NCBI GenBank assembly: GCA_964017045.1
Contig: OZ024796.1
Location: forward strand, 23,251,010-23,315,009
From: Omphiscola glabra
Taxonomy: Eukaryota; Mollusca; Gastropoda; Lymnaeidae
Direction of reading: 5' to 3'
DNA: 64,000 bases
Shown here: positions 23,258-34,716 of the stretch, one piece after another
How the letters are laid out: the number at the start of each line of letters is the position of its first letter
How positions within the stretch are numbered: position 1 is the stretch's first letter
Notes under the pieces: model-generated
The model's input: the letters and a program-made list of their open reading frames with translations, nothing else
Database searches by the model: none
What the model was told of the DNA's origin: nothing
Translations under genes and position numbers: made by a program

Positions 23258-23476
23258 TACTGGGTGGTCTAAACTGAGCAAATCTCAAGCTGATGGTCAG
23301 GAGTTCAATCCCCGCCAAAGCCCAGTCACGCAAAACCAGCACCCCGGGTTAACCTTGGACGGCAACTCATCTAAGAGAAGGGAACCAGCTAATAATCCTA
23401 TAAGAATAATCCCAGGCTTTGTGGATTTCGTCCTACCATCGTCACCTTGTGACGGACGGATGCCATAAAAATCTGT
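23258..23476 (+). mobile_element. tRNA-head SINE-like copy, plus orientation
   Basis: Starts ACTGGGTGGTCTAAACTGAG and carries the B-box-like GGAGTTCAATCCCC at about 23300. The body holds CAACTCATCTAAGAGAAGG and the tail TGTGACGGACGGATGCCATA. This arrangement of a Pol III-like head, a conserved body and a LINE-like tail is typical of tRNA-derived SINEs. The family name is unknown. Confidence 0.65.
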
Positions 23477-23699
23477 TACTGTTAAAGTTGTTGTTCGTCC
23501 TTCGCACGTGAAGATGATCACGTGTAACTTGATCCGCATTTTGTTTAAAGTGAGGAGAGATGGTCAGTTGGTCAAGACGACTGGAAATGGACAAGTTATC
23601 AGTAGAAGTCCAACAGTCCAACAGACCAGCAGAGTGTGTGTGTGGTGTTGTCGGAATTTTCATTGTCATAACGTCTATACGGGACTGCATCTGCGGGTT

Positions 23700-24215
23700 T
23701 GATTTCAGAGTTTTCCTTCTCTTAGATGAGTTGTTATCCAAGGTTAACGAGTCCCAACCACCCGGTGATGTCCCATCCACCCGGGATTGACCTCCAGTCA
23801 TCTAGTCAGCTTGCTCGGGATTGACCTCCAGTCATCCAGTCAACTAGCTCGGGATTGACCTCCATGCATCTAGTCAGCTAGCTCGGGATTGATCTCCAGT
23901 CATCTAGTCATCTTGCTCGGGATTGACCTCCAGTCAACTAGCTCGGGATTGATCTCCAGTCAACTAGCTCGGGATTGATCTCCAGTCAGATAGCGCGGGA
24001 TTGATCTCCAGTCAACTAGCTCGGCATTGATCTCCAGTCTACTAGCTCGGGATTGACCTCCAGTCAACTAGCTCGGGATTGATCTCCAGTCAACTAGCTC
24101 GGCATTGACCTCCAGTCAACTAGCTCGGGATTGACCTCCAGTCAACTAGCTCGGGATTGACCTCCAGTCAGCTAGCTCGGGTTTGACTCACTTTAGATCG
24201 TTCTGCCACCCAGTA
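23700..24215 (-). mobile_element. SINE-like copy, inverted, with expanded head
   Basis: Read on the minus strand it starts ACTGGGTGG at 24215, passes through a head region expanded into a tandem array, and continues into CCAAGGTTAACC-like and CAACTCATCTAAGAGAAGG body sequence at 23714-23750. This is the same order as the plus-strand copy at 23258. The two copies face each other about 220 bp apart. Confidence 0.65.
23785..24184. repeat. 26-bp array of a SINE promoter segment
   Basis: About fifteen copies of a 26-bp unit with core GGGATTGACCTCCAGTCAAC. On the minus strand each unit reads GACTGGAGGTCAATCCC, corresponding to the B-box-like part of the SINE head. Many units also contain CTAGCTCGG. 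The array lies exactly where the un-expanded copy has a single head segment. Confidence 0.85.
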
Positions 24216-25205
24216 CCCACAATCTTCTGTATTCGCATATAAAAGATGCATTCCATAGTCATTACTCGTATGTCAACGTTTTAACCCATAGTCTGTATGT
24301 GTACGTCGCAAGGATGTATTCCACTTCGCACTCTTGAGTAGCCTTCTAACGGTGTTGGAGACTCGCTGTTCTTTTTATAATAATAGCATTTGCATTTTTA
24401 CATAGTAAATAAAAAATTCGCTTATGAAAACATCGCGAGTTCTTGGGACGATCAGTTCTAGCAATCCGTTGACCCTTTGATGACTTTTCCGACCTACCGA
24501 TGAACAGTTGGAGGACCAATGCGCTAAACAATCAATAGATTTTTTTCTTAAGACTTCTTACAGTTTGTAATAGTTTATTCATTTTCATTAAATGAGCATT
24601 TAAAAAAAAAAACCCGGATAGCTTTACATTCACTCTATAATAATACTTTGACATAAATTGTTATAATGCGATCATTAAGGTGTAGATCACCCCCACCACT
24701 TTTTTTTCCCCAAAAAATCATTTCAAAACAGCTCAGACAAGAATTACATGAGTTTCAATCTTTAACTGCTCCCCCCCCCCCCCCCACCCCAATTCAATGT
24801 CTGGAACTAACACAGCGTGAGGCTGGTATGCAGCACTGATTTCATTAGTTTAAAAGAAAAAGTTTTGAATATATTTTATTATTTTAAATCAAATCTCTTT
24901 AAAAAGCTTCATGACCGGATGTAATTATTCGTATAAAGAAAATAAAATTTCTACGCTAAAAGCTTCGGTGTTTTATTGAGAAAAACCCAGAGTGGCAGAC
25001 GCACCATAACTCAATCAATACACTAACAAGGCATTAGATATTTGACCTTAATTCTTGGTGCATTTTGGTTGATAGTATTTTGATAATATTTTGATAGTAT
25101 TTTGATAGTATTTAGGACTAAATATCAAGTATTTTATACTATAGATTTATTTTTTATTTTTTATGTAACATTCAAACCAATATAAAATGACATCTCAGAT
25201 AATAT
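24216..25205. other. AT-rich intergenic DNA, no gene seen
   Basis: After the right part of the flanking repeat (to about 24325) the sequence is AT-rich with a C run at 24771-24785 and a short run of TTTTGATAGTATT repeats near 25070-25115. No coding signal. Confidence 0.5.
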
Positions 25206-25535
25206 CTGTCTTGTGTACCAGTCCTGTCTACCATCCGACCTAGGCTGTCTTGTGTACCATCCAAACCAGGCGTGTCTTGCCTTCCACCCGGCCCAAGTGG
25301 TGACTTATGTACCATTCAGCCCAGACAGTGTCCTGCCTACCATCCGACCTAGGCTGTCTTGTGTACCATCCAAACCAGGCGTGTCTTGCCTTCCACCCGG
25401 CCCAAGCGGCGACTTACGTACCATCCGGCCCAGACAGTGTCATGCCTACAATCCAGCCTAGGCTTTGTCTTGTCTGCCATAAGACCCATATAGTGTCTCG
25501 TCCACCTTAAGACCCAGACAGTGTCTTGTCAGCAT
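25206..25535. repeat. Minisatellite with 109-bp higher-order unit
   Basis: Diverged units of about 27-30 bp built around GTCTTGTGTACCATCC and ACCCAGACAGTGTC. A block of about 109 bp is duplicated (25242 and 25351 onward) with few differences. Confidence 0.85.
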
Positions 25536-26310
25536 TTTCTATTCTCCGTCTGCGCCCTATTGTTCGGTCTCCATCAACGCTGACGTCTCCATTCCACCCA
25601 CCCACCCACCCCCACCCCACCCCACACCCATGCCCCCCATCACACACCCATCCCCCCACCCCCCAGCTCACATTCCCAGTGTTTGTGCGTTACTTGTAGA
25701 TTTTAATTACATCTCGCATTCACCCGACGGTGTCAGACAATCGGTACTACAAAGTCCCAGTGTAATCTCTGTAATCATTTTATCACCCGGTCTTTCATCA
25801 AAAGAAAGACGATGATCTGCTGCCACCCATTGAAGACTTTGTTTTGTCTGCTTAAATCAACATTTTTTTATATTTTTTTTTAAAAGACGAAAGCTTATGA
25901 ACTGTAGGCGTATCTTTGAGTGGGTAGCAAATTAACACCAAAAAAATAATAATAATCTTTTGGCCTTGCTTGCCTTTTGGCGTAACCATTAAGGTTGTAT
26001 ATACCTATAATATGCTGGGTTAGAACAAACTTAAAACCAGTAGCTCATGAACCAGACCTTATTTCTTCACTAACCGGAATTTTCTTGGCCAATTAAAAAA
26101 AATAGAATACTTTGATAAGTTAAGGCGAAATGCAAAAATTTTCATAATCCATGTCGAACGGGCGCCCTGAATCCACCTCCCCTTTTTTTCCGCCTCTCAC
26201 CCCCCTCCCCCACCCTGTTAATGTCTGACAACATTTATTGTTCATATTGTCCTTATCGTAGAGAAGTTACAGTGTAGGTGGATCGAGAGTCAAACACGTA
26301 TTGTGAATAT
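25536..26310. other. Intergenic DNA with C-rich tract
   Basis: Contains a C/A-rich stretch at about 25590-25670 and poly-T/poly-A runs. No gene recognised. Confidence 0.5.
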
Positions 26311-26740
26311 TCCAACTCGGCATCCACTACTTACCCTCATCATCATTATTCCAACTTGGCATCCACTGCTTACTCTCACCATCATTACTTCCAACTCGGC
26401 ATCCACTACTTACCCTCATCATCATTATTCCAACTCGGCATCCACTGCTTACTCTCACCATCATTACTTCCAACTGGGCATCCACTGCTTACTCTCACCA
26501 TCATTACTTCCAAATGGGCATCCACTGCTTACTCTCACCATCATTACTTCCAACTGGGCATCCACTGCTTACTCTCACCATCATTACTTCCAACTGGGCA
26601 TCCACTGCTTACTCTCACCATCATTACTTCCAACTGGGCATCCACTGCTTACTCTCACCATCATTACTTCCAACTGGGCATCCACTGCTTACTCTCACCA
26701 TCATTACTTCCAACTGGGCATCCACTACTTACCCTCACCA
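26311..26740. repeat. 40-bp minisatellite
   Basis: About eleven copies of a 40-bp unit with core GGGCATCCACTGCTTACTCT. The first two or three copies are variant (TACTTACCCTCATCATC). The central copies are nearly identical. The 40-bp period gives frames that cycle through all three phases. Confidence 0.95.
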
Positions 26741-27261
26741 TTCATAACTGACGAATGTAACCTCACATTTGAAAGAGTGAGAATGCCTTCATGTAAAACC
26801 AGAGTTCGGTGATTTCAACGACTCCCTCCCAAATACGCACCATTAAAACCCACTTTATCGGATGCGCCGCCGCTGCTCAGAAGCAGTGGTGTAAAACCTG
26901 TCCCGCTGGGGTAAGGGGTTTTTTTGAGAGGGGTGGGGTGGGCGTCTAGCACCCGTGTTTACGGTTGTCTGGTAAATTGATCAATGACTGGAATACAAGG
27001 GGGGATTACCTGGGACAGGGGGAGACGACGATGAAGAATCAAATTGCAGCTCTCGAGTTCAACCCCAGTCGATGTTTATGGTGATTAATTAAAATAAACA
27101 TGAGCAAGATGGTGGACCCCGGGAGGGGGGGCGGGGGCGGGAGGGGATTGATTTGTGAAGTGAGATATGCGCATGACATGTGCAGATACTCGTGTGGAGC
27201 AAGGAGAGGGTCAAGGTCAGGGAAGAGCTAACACCCTGCCAGTGACGGTGTTTTATTTAGA
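26741..27261. other. Intergenic DNA, no gene seen
   Basis: Contains G-rich stretches at about 26925-26945 and 27118-27145. No motif-bearing frame. Confidence 0.5.
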
Positions 27262-27560
27262 TAAACCGCGGGAGACTGCTGTGCGTCGATAGACGAAACC
27301 GCGAGAGATTGCTGTGCGTCCAATAGCGAAACTGCGGGAGACTGCTGTGCGTCGAAGGGCGAAACTGCGGGAGACTGCTGTGCGTCGATAGACGAAACGT
27401 AAGAGACTGCTGCGCGTCGATAGACGAAACCCCTAGAGACTGCTGTGCGCCGAAGGGCGAAACCGCGGGAGACTGCTGTGCGTCAACGGGCGAAACCGCG
27501 GGAGACTGGTGTGCGTTTAAGGGCGAAACCGCGGGAGTCTGCTGTGCGTCGAAGGGCGTC
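27262..27560. repeat. 33-bp minisatellite
   Basis: Nine copies of a 33-bp unit with core GGGAGACTGCTGTGCGTCGA. The 109-codon minus-strand frame (AQQSPAVSP repeats) is an artefact of the period. Confidence 0.93.
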
Positions 27561-27772
27561 TTTATTGTATTTCGTTTCACACTCAATTATTAGGCACAAT
27601 CTCATCTTAAGATAACATTAGGTCTGCTTATGTTTTTTATAGTAAATGAACAATAAAGATTTATATATGTATATAAAGACAGTCAAATAGGCAGTCTAAT
27701 AGGCAGTCGAATATGTTTTTTAATTCCATTTTTTGGATCAATAAAAGAATCTTATCTTAATAGTTTGATTAC

Positions 27773-27841
27773 TATAGAAACGTTATACAAGAATAATCTG
27801 CCGAGGCTATATAAACAGTATTCTTGTATATTGTTTCCATA
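27773..27841. repeat. Short perfect-looking hairpin
   Basis: Arms at 27773-27795 and 27819-27841 pair over 23 positions with about three mismatches around a 23-nt loop. It could be a tiny foldback element (TA at both ends) or simply a fold. No conservation evidence is available. Confidence 0.6.
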
Positions 27842-27944
27842 ATGTATTGAAAATTAAAGTGCACGTACCGCCGAAAATAGCTACACGTCGCTCACAGTAA
27901 TCGATCTAATTGGAAATCAATAGGATGGCCATTAAATGAACAAA

Positions 27945-28015
27945 GTAGCCACTTCATGGCCACATCATGGCCACATCATAGCCACATCATAGCCACAGCA
28001 TAGCCACATCACGGC
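27945..28015. repeat. 10-bp tandem repeat
   Basis: About seven copies of GCCACATCAT with TCATGG or TCATAG variation. Confidence 0.85.
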
Positions 28016-28409
28016 GGACGAAATTACTCTTATCACATACCGTTTGAATATAATTTGTTTAATGAATTAATAAGATTACAATTATTCAAAATATACAGTT
28101 TACAGTTTTTCTTTGGGATTTTACTTTTTTATGACGTTATGGACGCTTTGTTCGGACATTCCAGACAGCAGTTTGGTGATGTCACGTGACAACGGCTGTT
28201 TGAAATAATGACGTAAGCGCGCACGTGGGTGGTCCGAGCAACATATTTTCACGGTTCTTTTCTTTAGCTTAAGTTTAATTCTTTGTTGTTTTGGTTTTAA
28301 ATAATAGGTTAAGTAAACATTTACCCCAGACCCATCAGTCAACACCTTCACCGACCCCGTACGACAACAGTGGGTGTCCTCTGATGCGACAAAGTTGGAT
28401 GTTCTATGA

Positions 28410-29138
28410 AATGGCAAAGGTAGGTGCTCTCTAATAGGCTAAGGAGGGTGTCCTATGATAGGTCAACGGTAGGTGTCCTCTGAGCAAGATGGTGTCCTGT
28501 GATACATCACGGCAGGTGTCCTCTGATACGGTAAGTGTGGGTGTCCTGTGATACATCACGGTGGGTGTCCTCTGCTACGGTAAGTGTGGGTGTCCTATGA
28601 TAAGTCAACGGTGGATGTCCTCTGATACGGTAAGTGTGGGTGTTCTATGATAGGGTAACAGTGTGTGTTCTCTGATACGGTAAGTGTGGGTGTCCTGTGA
28701 TACATCACGGTGGGTGTCCTCTGATACGGTAAGTGTCCTCTGATACGGTAAGTGTCCTCTGATACGGTAAGTGTGGGTGTCCTGCGGTACATCACGTTGG
28801 GTGTCCTCTGCTACGGTAAGTGTGGGTGTCCTATGATAGGTCAACGGTGGGTGTCCTCTGATACGGTAAGTGTGGGTGTCCTATGATAGGTCAGCGGTGG
28901 GTGTCCTCTGATATGGTAAGTGTGGGTGTCCTCTGATACGGTAAGTGTGGGTGTCCTATGATAGGTCAGCGGTTGGTGTCCTCTGATATGGTAAGTGTGG
29001 GTGTCCTGTGATACATCAACTGTGCGTGTCCTCTGATACGGTAAATGTGAGTGTCATGGGACACATCAACGGTGGGTGTCCCTTGATACGGCAACTTGAG
29101 GGTGTCCTGTGATACATCAACGGTGGGTGTCCTCTGAT
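28410..29138. repeat. Compound minisatellite, about 27/54 bp
   Basis: Irregular alternation of GTGTCCTCTGATACGGTAAG with GTGTCCTATGATAGGTCA and GTGTCCTGTGATACATCA blocks. Most units contain GGTAAGTGTG, a donor-like word. The left and right edges are the most diverged. Confidence 0.92.
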
Positions 29139-29274
29139 TGTTGAGGATTTTCCCTAAATAGGAATGCAACGTTACACCAAAAATAATTAGCCGTCATGTC
29201 AAGCCTTGTCAGCGAAAAAAAAATTAAAAAGTTTTTTAACACCTGCGTTAGCTGCGCAAGGTGTTTTATGCTCG

Positions 29275-29416
29275 AAAAACATATGGCGTAGACCGACATG
29301 AGAACCATATGGCGTAGACTGACATGAAAAACATACAGCGTAGACTGACATGAAAAACATATGGAATAGACTGACATGAAAAATATATGGAATAGACTGA
29401 CATGAAAACCATATGG
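29275..29416. repeat. 25-bp tandem repeat
   Basis: About six copies of a unit with core CATATGGCGTAGACTGACAT. It lies immediately before a family X tail. Confidence 0.9.
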
Positions 29417-29424
29417 CGTAATCT

Positions 29425-29560
29425 GGATCGTTATAGAGTGCGTTACTTGTATGCATGGTTTGTCAAAATTTTCAGCTCCTAAGCCCCCTGTCGCTTGATT
29501 TACGATTTTGTAAAAGATTTATTCGAAAAACTTTGTTTTTAGGCGTTGTTTAATTTAATA
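29425..29560 (+). mobile_element. Family X-related tail
   Basis: Matches 43505-43625 and, more weakly, 19435-19530. Landmarks are GTGCGTTACTT, GCTTGATTTACGATTTT-like sequence and ACTTTGTTTTTAGGCGTTGT. Only the right part of the element remains. Confidence 0.65.
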
Positions 29561-29574
29561 ACATCCGCAATATA

Positions 29575-29876
29575 TCAACCACCACAGCCTTCAAAACTGC
29601 ACTCAAAACACATCTCTTTAAACTCTACTACCCCGACTGATTCCCCACATCTGACCGATAAACGTTGCCGCGGGCCGCCGTCCATGGCTTGTCATGTAAA
29701 AGTTCTGGTGTGGATGAGGTGAATATGCATTAGTTTTTGTTTTGTCTCTATACATCTGTTCTTTATTACATAAATGTATTTTATGTTATTGTCACGATTA
29801 TGTCTCTTTTTATAATATTTTTATGTACAGCGCAGTGAGCCCAGCCCTAGGCTGGGGTACAGCGCTATATAAAACA

Positions 29877-29910
<34 letters not shown>
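29575..29910 (+). mobile_element. LINE 3' end with ORF terminus and (AAT)n tail
   Basis: Frame 29581-29640 reads TTAFKTALKTHLFKLYYPD then a stop. The FK..LKTHLF pattern is the usual C-terminus of CR1/L2-type and related LINE ORF2 proteins. It is followed by a 3' UTR nearly identical to 4183-4394, including CAGCGCAGTGAGCCCAGCCC and AGCGCTATATAAAA, and by an (AAT)n tail at about 29876-29910. The copy is severely 5'-truncated and non-functional. Confidence 0.85.
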
Positions 29911-30200
29911 TGGAACCAGGCGCTTTGGTCTTCTGCTGGGAGTTCGGCAACCGATTCTGGTTGCTGATAGTAGCGCTGTAGTTCTCCAAATGATGAGGTA
30001 GGGTTAAAAAAACATGGTATAACGAACACAAGTCTGAAAAAGTAAGTCACGCACAATGAAGTTAGTAGAGATTGTGACACCGTGTTGTTGTTTATTTTGT
30101 ATTTTTGTTGTTATTGGTTTTTTTTGTTGTTTTTTTTTTACTTTGCCGCTCCTTATTCACGATAACCGCAACGCTTACACGATCTGTGTACAGAAACGCT
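29911..30200. other. Unique spacer, no gene seen
   Basis: T-rich stretches at 30110-30140. No motif-bearing frame. Confidence 0.45.
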
Positions 30201-30209
30201 TTATAAAGT

Positions 30210-30462
30210 CGTATCCGGAAATTTGATCGAAAGAAATTTGGTCGAATCGTTTTTTTTATGTATACGTTAAAATTTTGCGTCAAATTTCTTTTTGAACGCA
30301 TTGTTTCTTTTTACTATATAGTTTAGTGCGTTCAAAAAGAAATTTGACGAAAATTTAAACGTCTCGACTGAAAAAAAGATTCGAGCAAATTTCCGTTCGA
30401 TCAAATTACCGTCGATCAATTTTCCGTCGACGAAATTTCTTTCGATCAAATTTCCGGTAACC
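30210..30462. mobile_element. Foldback MITE with 9-bp target duplication
   Basis: A 253-bp, nearly palindromic element. The left arm is CGTATCCGGAAATTTGATCG. The right arm, from the other strand, is GGTTACCGGAAATTTGATCG. Internal GTCGA and GATCGAA words repeat on both arms. It is flanked by a perfect 9-bp duplication TTATAAAGT at 30201-30209 and 30463-30471. Long inverted ends with a 9-bp duplication suggest a Mutator-like (MULE) MITE. It shares the structure of the element at 42523-42806. Confidence 0.92.
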
Positions 30463-30597
30463 TTATAAAGTGGACCCGAATTGTGATCCTGAAAATATGT
30501 GCAGCTCCGGCGGACTGCCAAATATGCCCCCCACCCCATCTTTTCCCCACGCCAGCGCCTACAGTCAAATGCATAATCATAAGACAAACATCAAGCT

Positions 30598-31368
30598 CAA
30601 GATCACATCATGTACCGGCGTACACAGACATCACATCATGTACCGGCGTACACAGACATCGCATCAATTACCGGCGTATACACAGACATCACATCAATTA
30701 CCGGCGTATACACAGACATCGCATCAATTACCGGCGTATACACAGACATCACATCAATTACCGGCGTACACAGACATCGCATCAATTACCGGCGTATACA
30801 CAGACATCACATCAATTACCGGCGTATACACAGACATCACATCAATTACCGGCGTATACAGACATCACATCAATTACCGGCGTATACAGACATCACATCA
30901 TGTACCGGCGTATACAGACATCACATCAATTACCGGCGTATACAGACATCACATCAATTACCGGCGTATACAGACATCACATCAATTACCGGCGTATACA
31001 GACATCACATCATTTACCGGCGTATACAGACATCACATCATTTACCGACGTATACAGACATCACATCATTTACCGGCGGATACAGACATCACATCATTTA
31101 CCGGCGGATACACAGACATCGCATCAATTACCGGCGGATACACAGACATCACATCATTTACCGGCGGATACACAGACATCGCATCAATTACCGGCGTATA
31201 CACAGACATCACATCAATTACCGGCGTACACAGACATAACATCAATTGCCGGCGTACACAGACATAACATCAATTGCCGGCGTACACAGACATAACATCA
31301 ATTGCCGGCGTACACAGACATAAAATCATTTACCGGCGTATACCGACATCACATCATTTACTGGCGGG
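30598..31368. repeat. 27/30-bp minisatellite
   Basis: About 27 copies of a unit with core CATCACATCAATTACCGGCG, joined by either TATACAGA or TATACACAGA linkers, so 27- and 30-bp units alternate in blocks. Both lengths preserve frame, giving 209-270-codon artefact frames in all three plus frames. Confidence 0.95.
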
Positions 31369-31681
31369 ACCGTTATACTAAACATTGGTAAATTGGGTCA
31401 AAATGTAGACAGACAGGTAAAAATATTTATCCAAAAAAAAAAAAAAAACGAACAGCGCGTGATCTTTAAATAGAAAGTGTTTTGTTTCGCCTTGTTTCCC
31501 AACAATCTTTGCATCTGCTAAATATTCAGGATTAGGGAATTTTACTAACGAATGCAAATTGATAATATGTATGGACACACTGATTGCAAACCTCTTGGTA
31601 ATAATGTTTAGCGCAGTTTGATTGTTAAGACTGAGGTTCGGCACCTCAGAAAGGAAATAGTTGACGTGATTGTGCATTAGA
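31369..31681. other. Unique spacer, no gene seen
   Basis: A run at 31433-31448. The 99-codon minus frame at 31378-31677 has no recognisable motif and is not called. Confidence 0.45.
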
Positions 31682-32096
31682 AAGGTGAATGTGAGCGTCA
31701 GTGTGGAAGGAATGTCGATTTTGCATATGAATTTGGAGTGTATATTTGGGATGTGGCATATGAACGTAGCATGTGTGGTATGAGAATGGGGAATCTGTAA
31801 TGTGAATGTGGAATGTGAATCGAATGCTGATATTTGATATGGAGTGTGAAAGGAATGTGAATGTGGAAGGTGAATGGAATGTGAATGTGGAAGGTGAATG
31901 GGATGTGAACGTGGAAGGTGAATGGAATGTGAATGTGGAAGGTGAATGGAATGTGAATGTGGAAGGTGAATGGAATGTGAATGCGGAAGGTGAATGGAAT
32001 GTGAACGCGGAAGGTGACTGGAATGTGGAAGGTGAATGGAATGTGAATGTGGAAGGTGAATGGAATGTGAATGTGGAAGGTGAATGGAATGCGAAT
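31682..32096. repeat. 24-bp minisatellite
   Basis: About eleven regular copies of a 24-bp unit with core GTGAATGTGGAAGGTGAATG from about 31855, preceded by a degenerate 170-bp lead-in of the same words. The array is followed by a long T run (32107-32126). Frames in both strands are artefacts. Confidence 0.93.
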
Positions 32097-32355
32097 TTGT
32101 AAATTGATTTTTTTTTTTTTTTTTTTAATCTGGAATGTGAAAAGGGAATATGAATAATGAGGAATGAAAATTTGATTTGTCTTCGTGAATGCAAACCTTG
32201 CCCATTTCAGTATTTTAAATGACATTGGCCGCTGGATCCGAACAACCGGTCATTTGTTAAATTATATCATATGGTTGCTTTTAAAAGAAAACGGAAGTTT
32301 TTCTTAAAATTAAATAAACTCACGTTCCCTCAGTAACATCACCCGCACACTCAGC

Positions 32356-32547
32356 CAGAGGCGTAGCTAAAGTGTTTGGCGCACGGGGGGCAAGATTCAT
32401 CTTAAAGAGCAACCCTTTCTTTTTTTCAACTCTCAAACTCATTATTTTCATCAATAAAATAATTTCAAAGCACATTTTGGCGCCTCTAACTAGTCCGGTG
32501 CCAAGGGACATCGCCCCCCCCTGCCCCTTCCCTTCGCTAAGCCCCTG
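32356..32547. mobile_element. hAT-type MITE (CAGAGGCGTAGC type)
   Basis: A 192-bp element beginning CAGAGGCGTAGCTAA and ending, from the other strand, CAGGGGCTTAGCGAA. It is flanked by CACTCAGC (32348-32355) and CACTTAGC (32548-32555), an 8-bp duplication with one mismatch. Its interior resembles the element at 41477-41648 (GGCGC...AACTAGTC). Confidence 0.9.
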
Positions 32548-32555
32548 CACTTAGC

Positions 32556-34631
32556 CCTTATTGTACAAGAATATGGTCTAACTTTACTTTAAATCCTTAT
32601 GGTGCTACGGAGTTAAGGAAACATATGATCGAATCCGAACTCGACACTGCGATTATCTCAAGTTTTAAGGCTGGCAAAATTAGAACACAATACTTTAACA
32701 ATGTGTCATGAAGTGTTGTGTGTAATTCTGACGACTCTCTTTCTAAAGTCTAAAGGGTTTTATCCTGCAATCAGTCGGCACCAGAAAAAAAAAAAAAAAC
32801 AACAACGAAAAACTCAATTTATTTTTTAACGGTAAAGGGGAGGCTATCGCCACAATGAAAACACCAGACGTGAGCATGCGGTCGCAACCGACCAAGTACT
32901 CACGTTAAGATACTTTTATCGAGTTAGTTCCCTCGCATTGGCTGAGTATGATCTGAAACTTGGAGATATATTTAATAATGATTGTATCTCCTCGTCCAAA
33001 CATTTAAAATGCACCGTAGCACAGCCACGTGGAACATCAACGTAGCATATCCACGTAGCACATCCACGAAGCACATCCACATGACACATAATCTATTGAC
33101 GAATTTACGATATCGGATTTACAACAGGGGACAAGGACAACAAAAAAAAAAAGGCAAAAATTCTGACCGCTCGAGAAGAAAAAAGTTTAAATGTCCACTT
33201 AGGGCCTTTGTGTCTTTGGTTTAAGACCCTCCTGACAGTACGCCATTGGGGTAGGGCGGTGGAATTGGCCCCCTCTCCGCTCTGAAATTTCCAATTTTAT
33301 TTAAATTGGTATGTCTATATAGTACTGTGGTGCCTCCAAGATCTCATCAAGCCGGCAAAGTTTGGGTTTTTTGTGCCCCCCCCCCCCCCAACCCTCGCGG
33401 GCGTCTGAAAAAACTGAAATGATGTTCCAGCCTCCTAATACTTCCCTAAGAAATCATCTGAATTTTAACTGTCTAGTAACTGAGACTGGAACCATTACAA
33501 TTTTTGGTGACGTGGTCACAGTAAACACAACTAAATCTTCCATCATTTCACAGAGAAAGCTTTTCAACTGTTTTTTTTTAATAAGTTGATCTTCCATTAT
33601 TTCACATAGAAAGCTTAAAAAATGGTAAAATGGCATGGTAAATAGCAACAAATACGTCATTGAATGTCTTAGAAATGTGACCGTACCATATCGGTAAGGC
33701 CATACCTAAGTCACGAGTCTCGGTCACACTTAATCTCTACTTCCAAGGGTTAGTGAGTCACTTAGGTACATCCCCGGGGGTCGCGATGTCTGCGCGGTAG
33801 GCCAAAATTGAGCGGTGGGGCATGACAGGACGGAGTAACCCCCATAAACTATACATTCCTGGCTTATTTCATCTCTCAGACATATACGCCCGTGGCCATC
33901 ATAATCTTCAATGACATTGCATCGTAAAAACGTTCCCCCCCCCCCCCCACCTTACTTTTGAACCCAGGATGTAGATATGACTTGTGACATAGTTTTCTGA
34001 TCAGAGATGGACCGTCGCGCAGTCATTAAACTAACATCGTCAAATCGTTTCTACAAAGGCATCAGCCCCCCGTGGCATGAGTTGTAAAATAAATGTACGA
34101 CACGGGCCACCGCTTCCTTGCTGTAAAAATAGACTTAAAGACAGGTCCTGGGTGGGGGAAGGGGGAGCGCATTTAAAGGAAAAATATATTTATTTTATCT
34201 TAAGCTATTATTACAATACTTCTTCCTTTTTTTTTTGTGTGTGTGGCTTTTTTGCACACGCCGTGCGGTTCGAATGTCCACCAACCCACCCCGCCCCCAC
34301 ACCAACCCACACATAAGAGGATGGCAGGGACGAATGCAGGCTAATTTTATGTTTTTTTTAGAAAAACGTATGCATGTTTAGTGAGAAAAAATGGAGCTCA
34401 TAAATATTGCAATCTAAATAAGATTCAACGACGTCTCCCAATCTCCAACCCCCCTTCCAAATCCAAATATCGCAAATTAATTGCCCCTTACCAATGTCAG
34501 CCTACACACCTCACCCCCCCCCCCCGGGCCAAACACATCTCCATGCTTGCGGCCCCAGATGAATCAAAAGGGCATGTACCTTTCTAATATCTGCTAATTA
34601 CAGTTTTTAAAATAAAAACATTGAATAATGT

Positions 34632-34638
<7 letters not shown>
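32556..34638. other. Two-kilobase intergenic stretch, no confident gene
   Basis: No splice-supported or motif-bearing frame. It includes a short CCACGTAGCACAT repeat near 33025-33080, C runs at 33376-33389 and 33936-33948, a 34-bp imperfect direct repeat built on ATTTCACA(G/T)AGAAAGCTT at about 33544 and 33598, and a C run near 34516-34526. Confidence 0.45.

Positions 34639-34711
<73 letters not shown>
34639..34711. repeat. (TA)n microsatellite
   Basis: About 36 uninterrupted TA dinucleotides. It can extrude as a cruciform and is likely length-variable. Confidence 0.97.

Positions 34712-34716
<5 letters not shown>

Noticed and set aside
23290..23320. Functional tRNA gene
   Set aside because: Only a B-box-like word is present; no acceptor stem or cloverleaf can be drawn, which fits a SINE head better.
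28410..29138. CRISPR-like alternation of repeats and spacers
   Set aside because: The intervening segments are repeats themselves, and the window is eukaryotic by content.
30470..31295. Three overlapping frames of 209-270 codons
   Set aside because: All derive from the 27/30-bp array; three frames cannot all be coding and none shows a protein signature.
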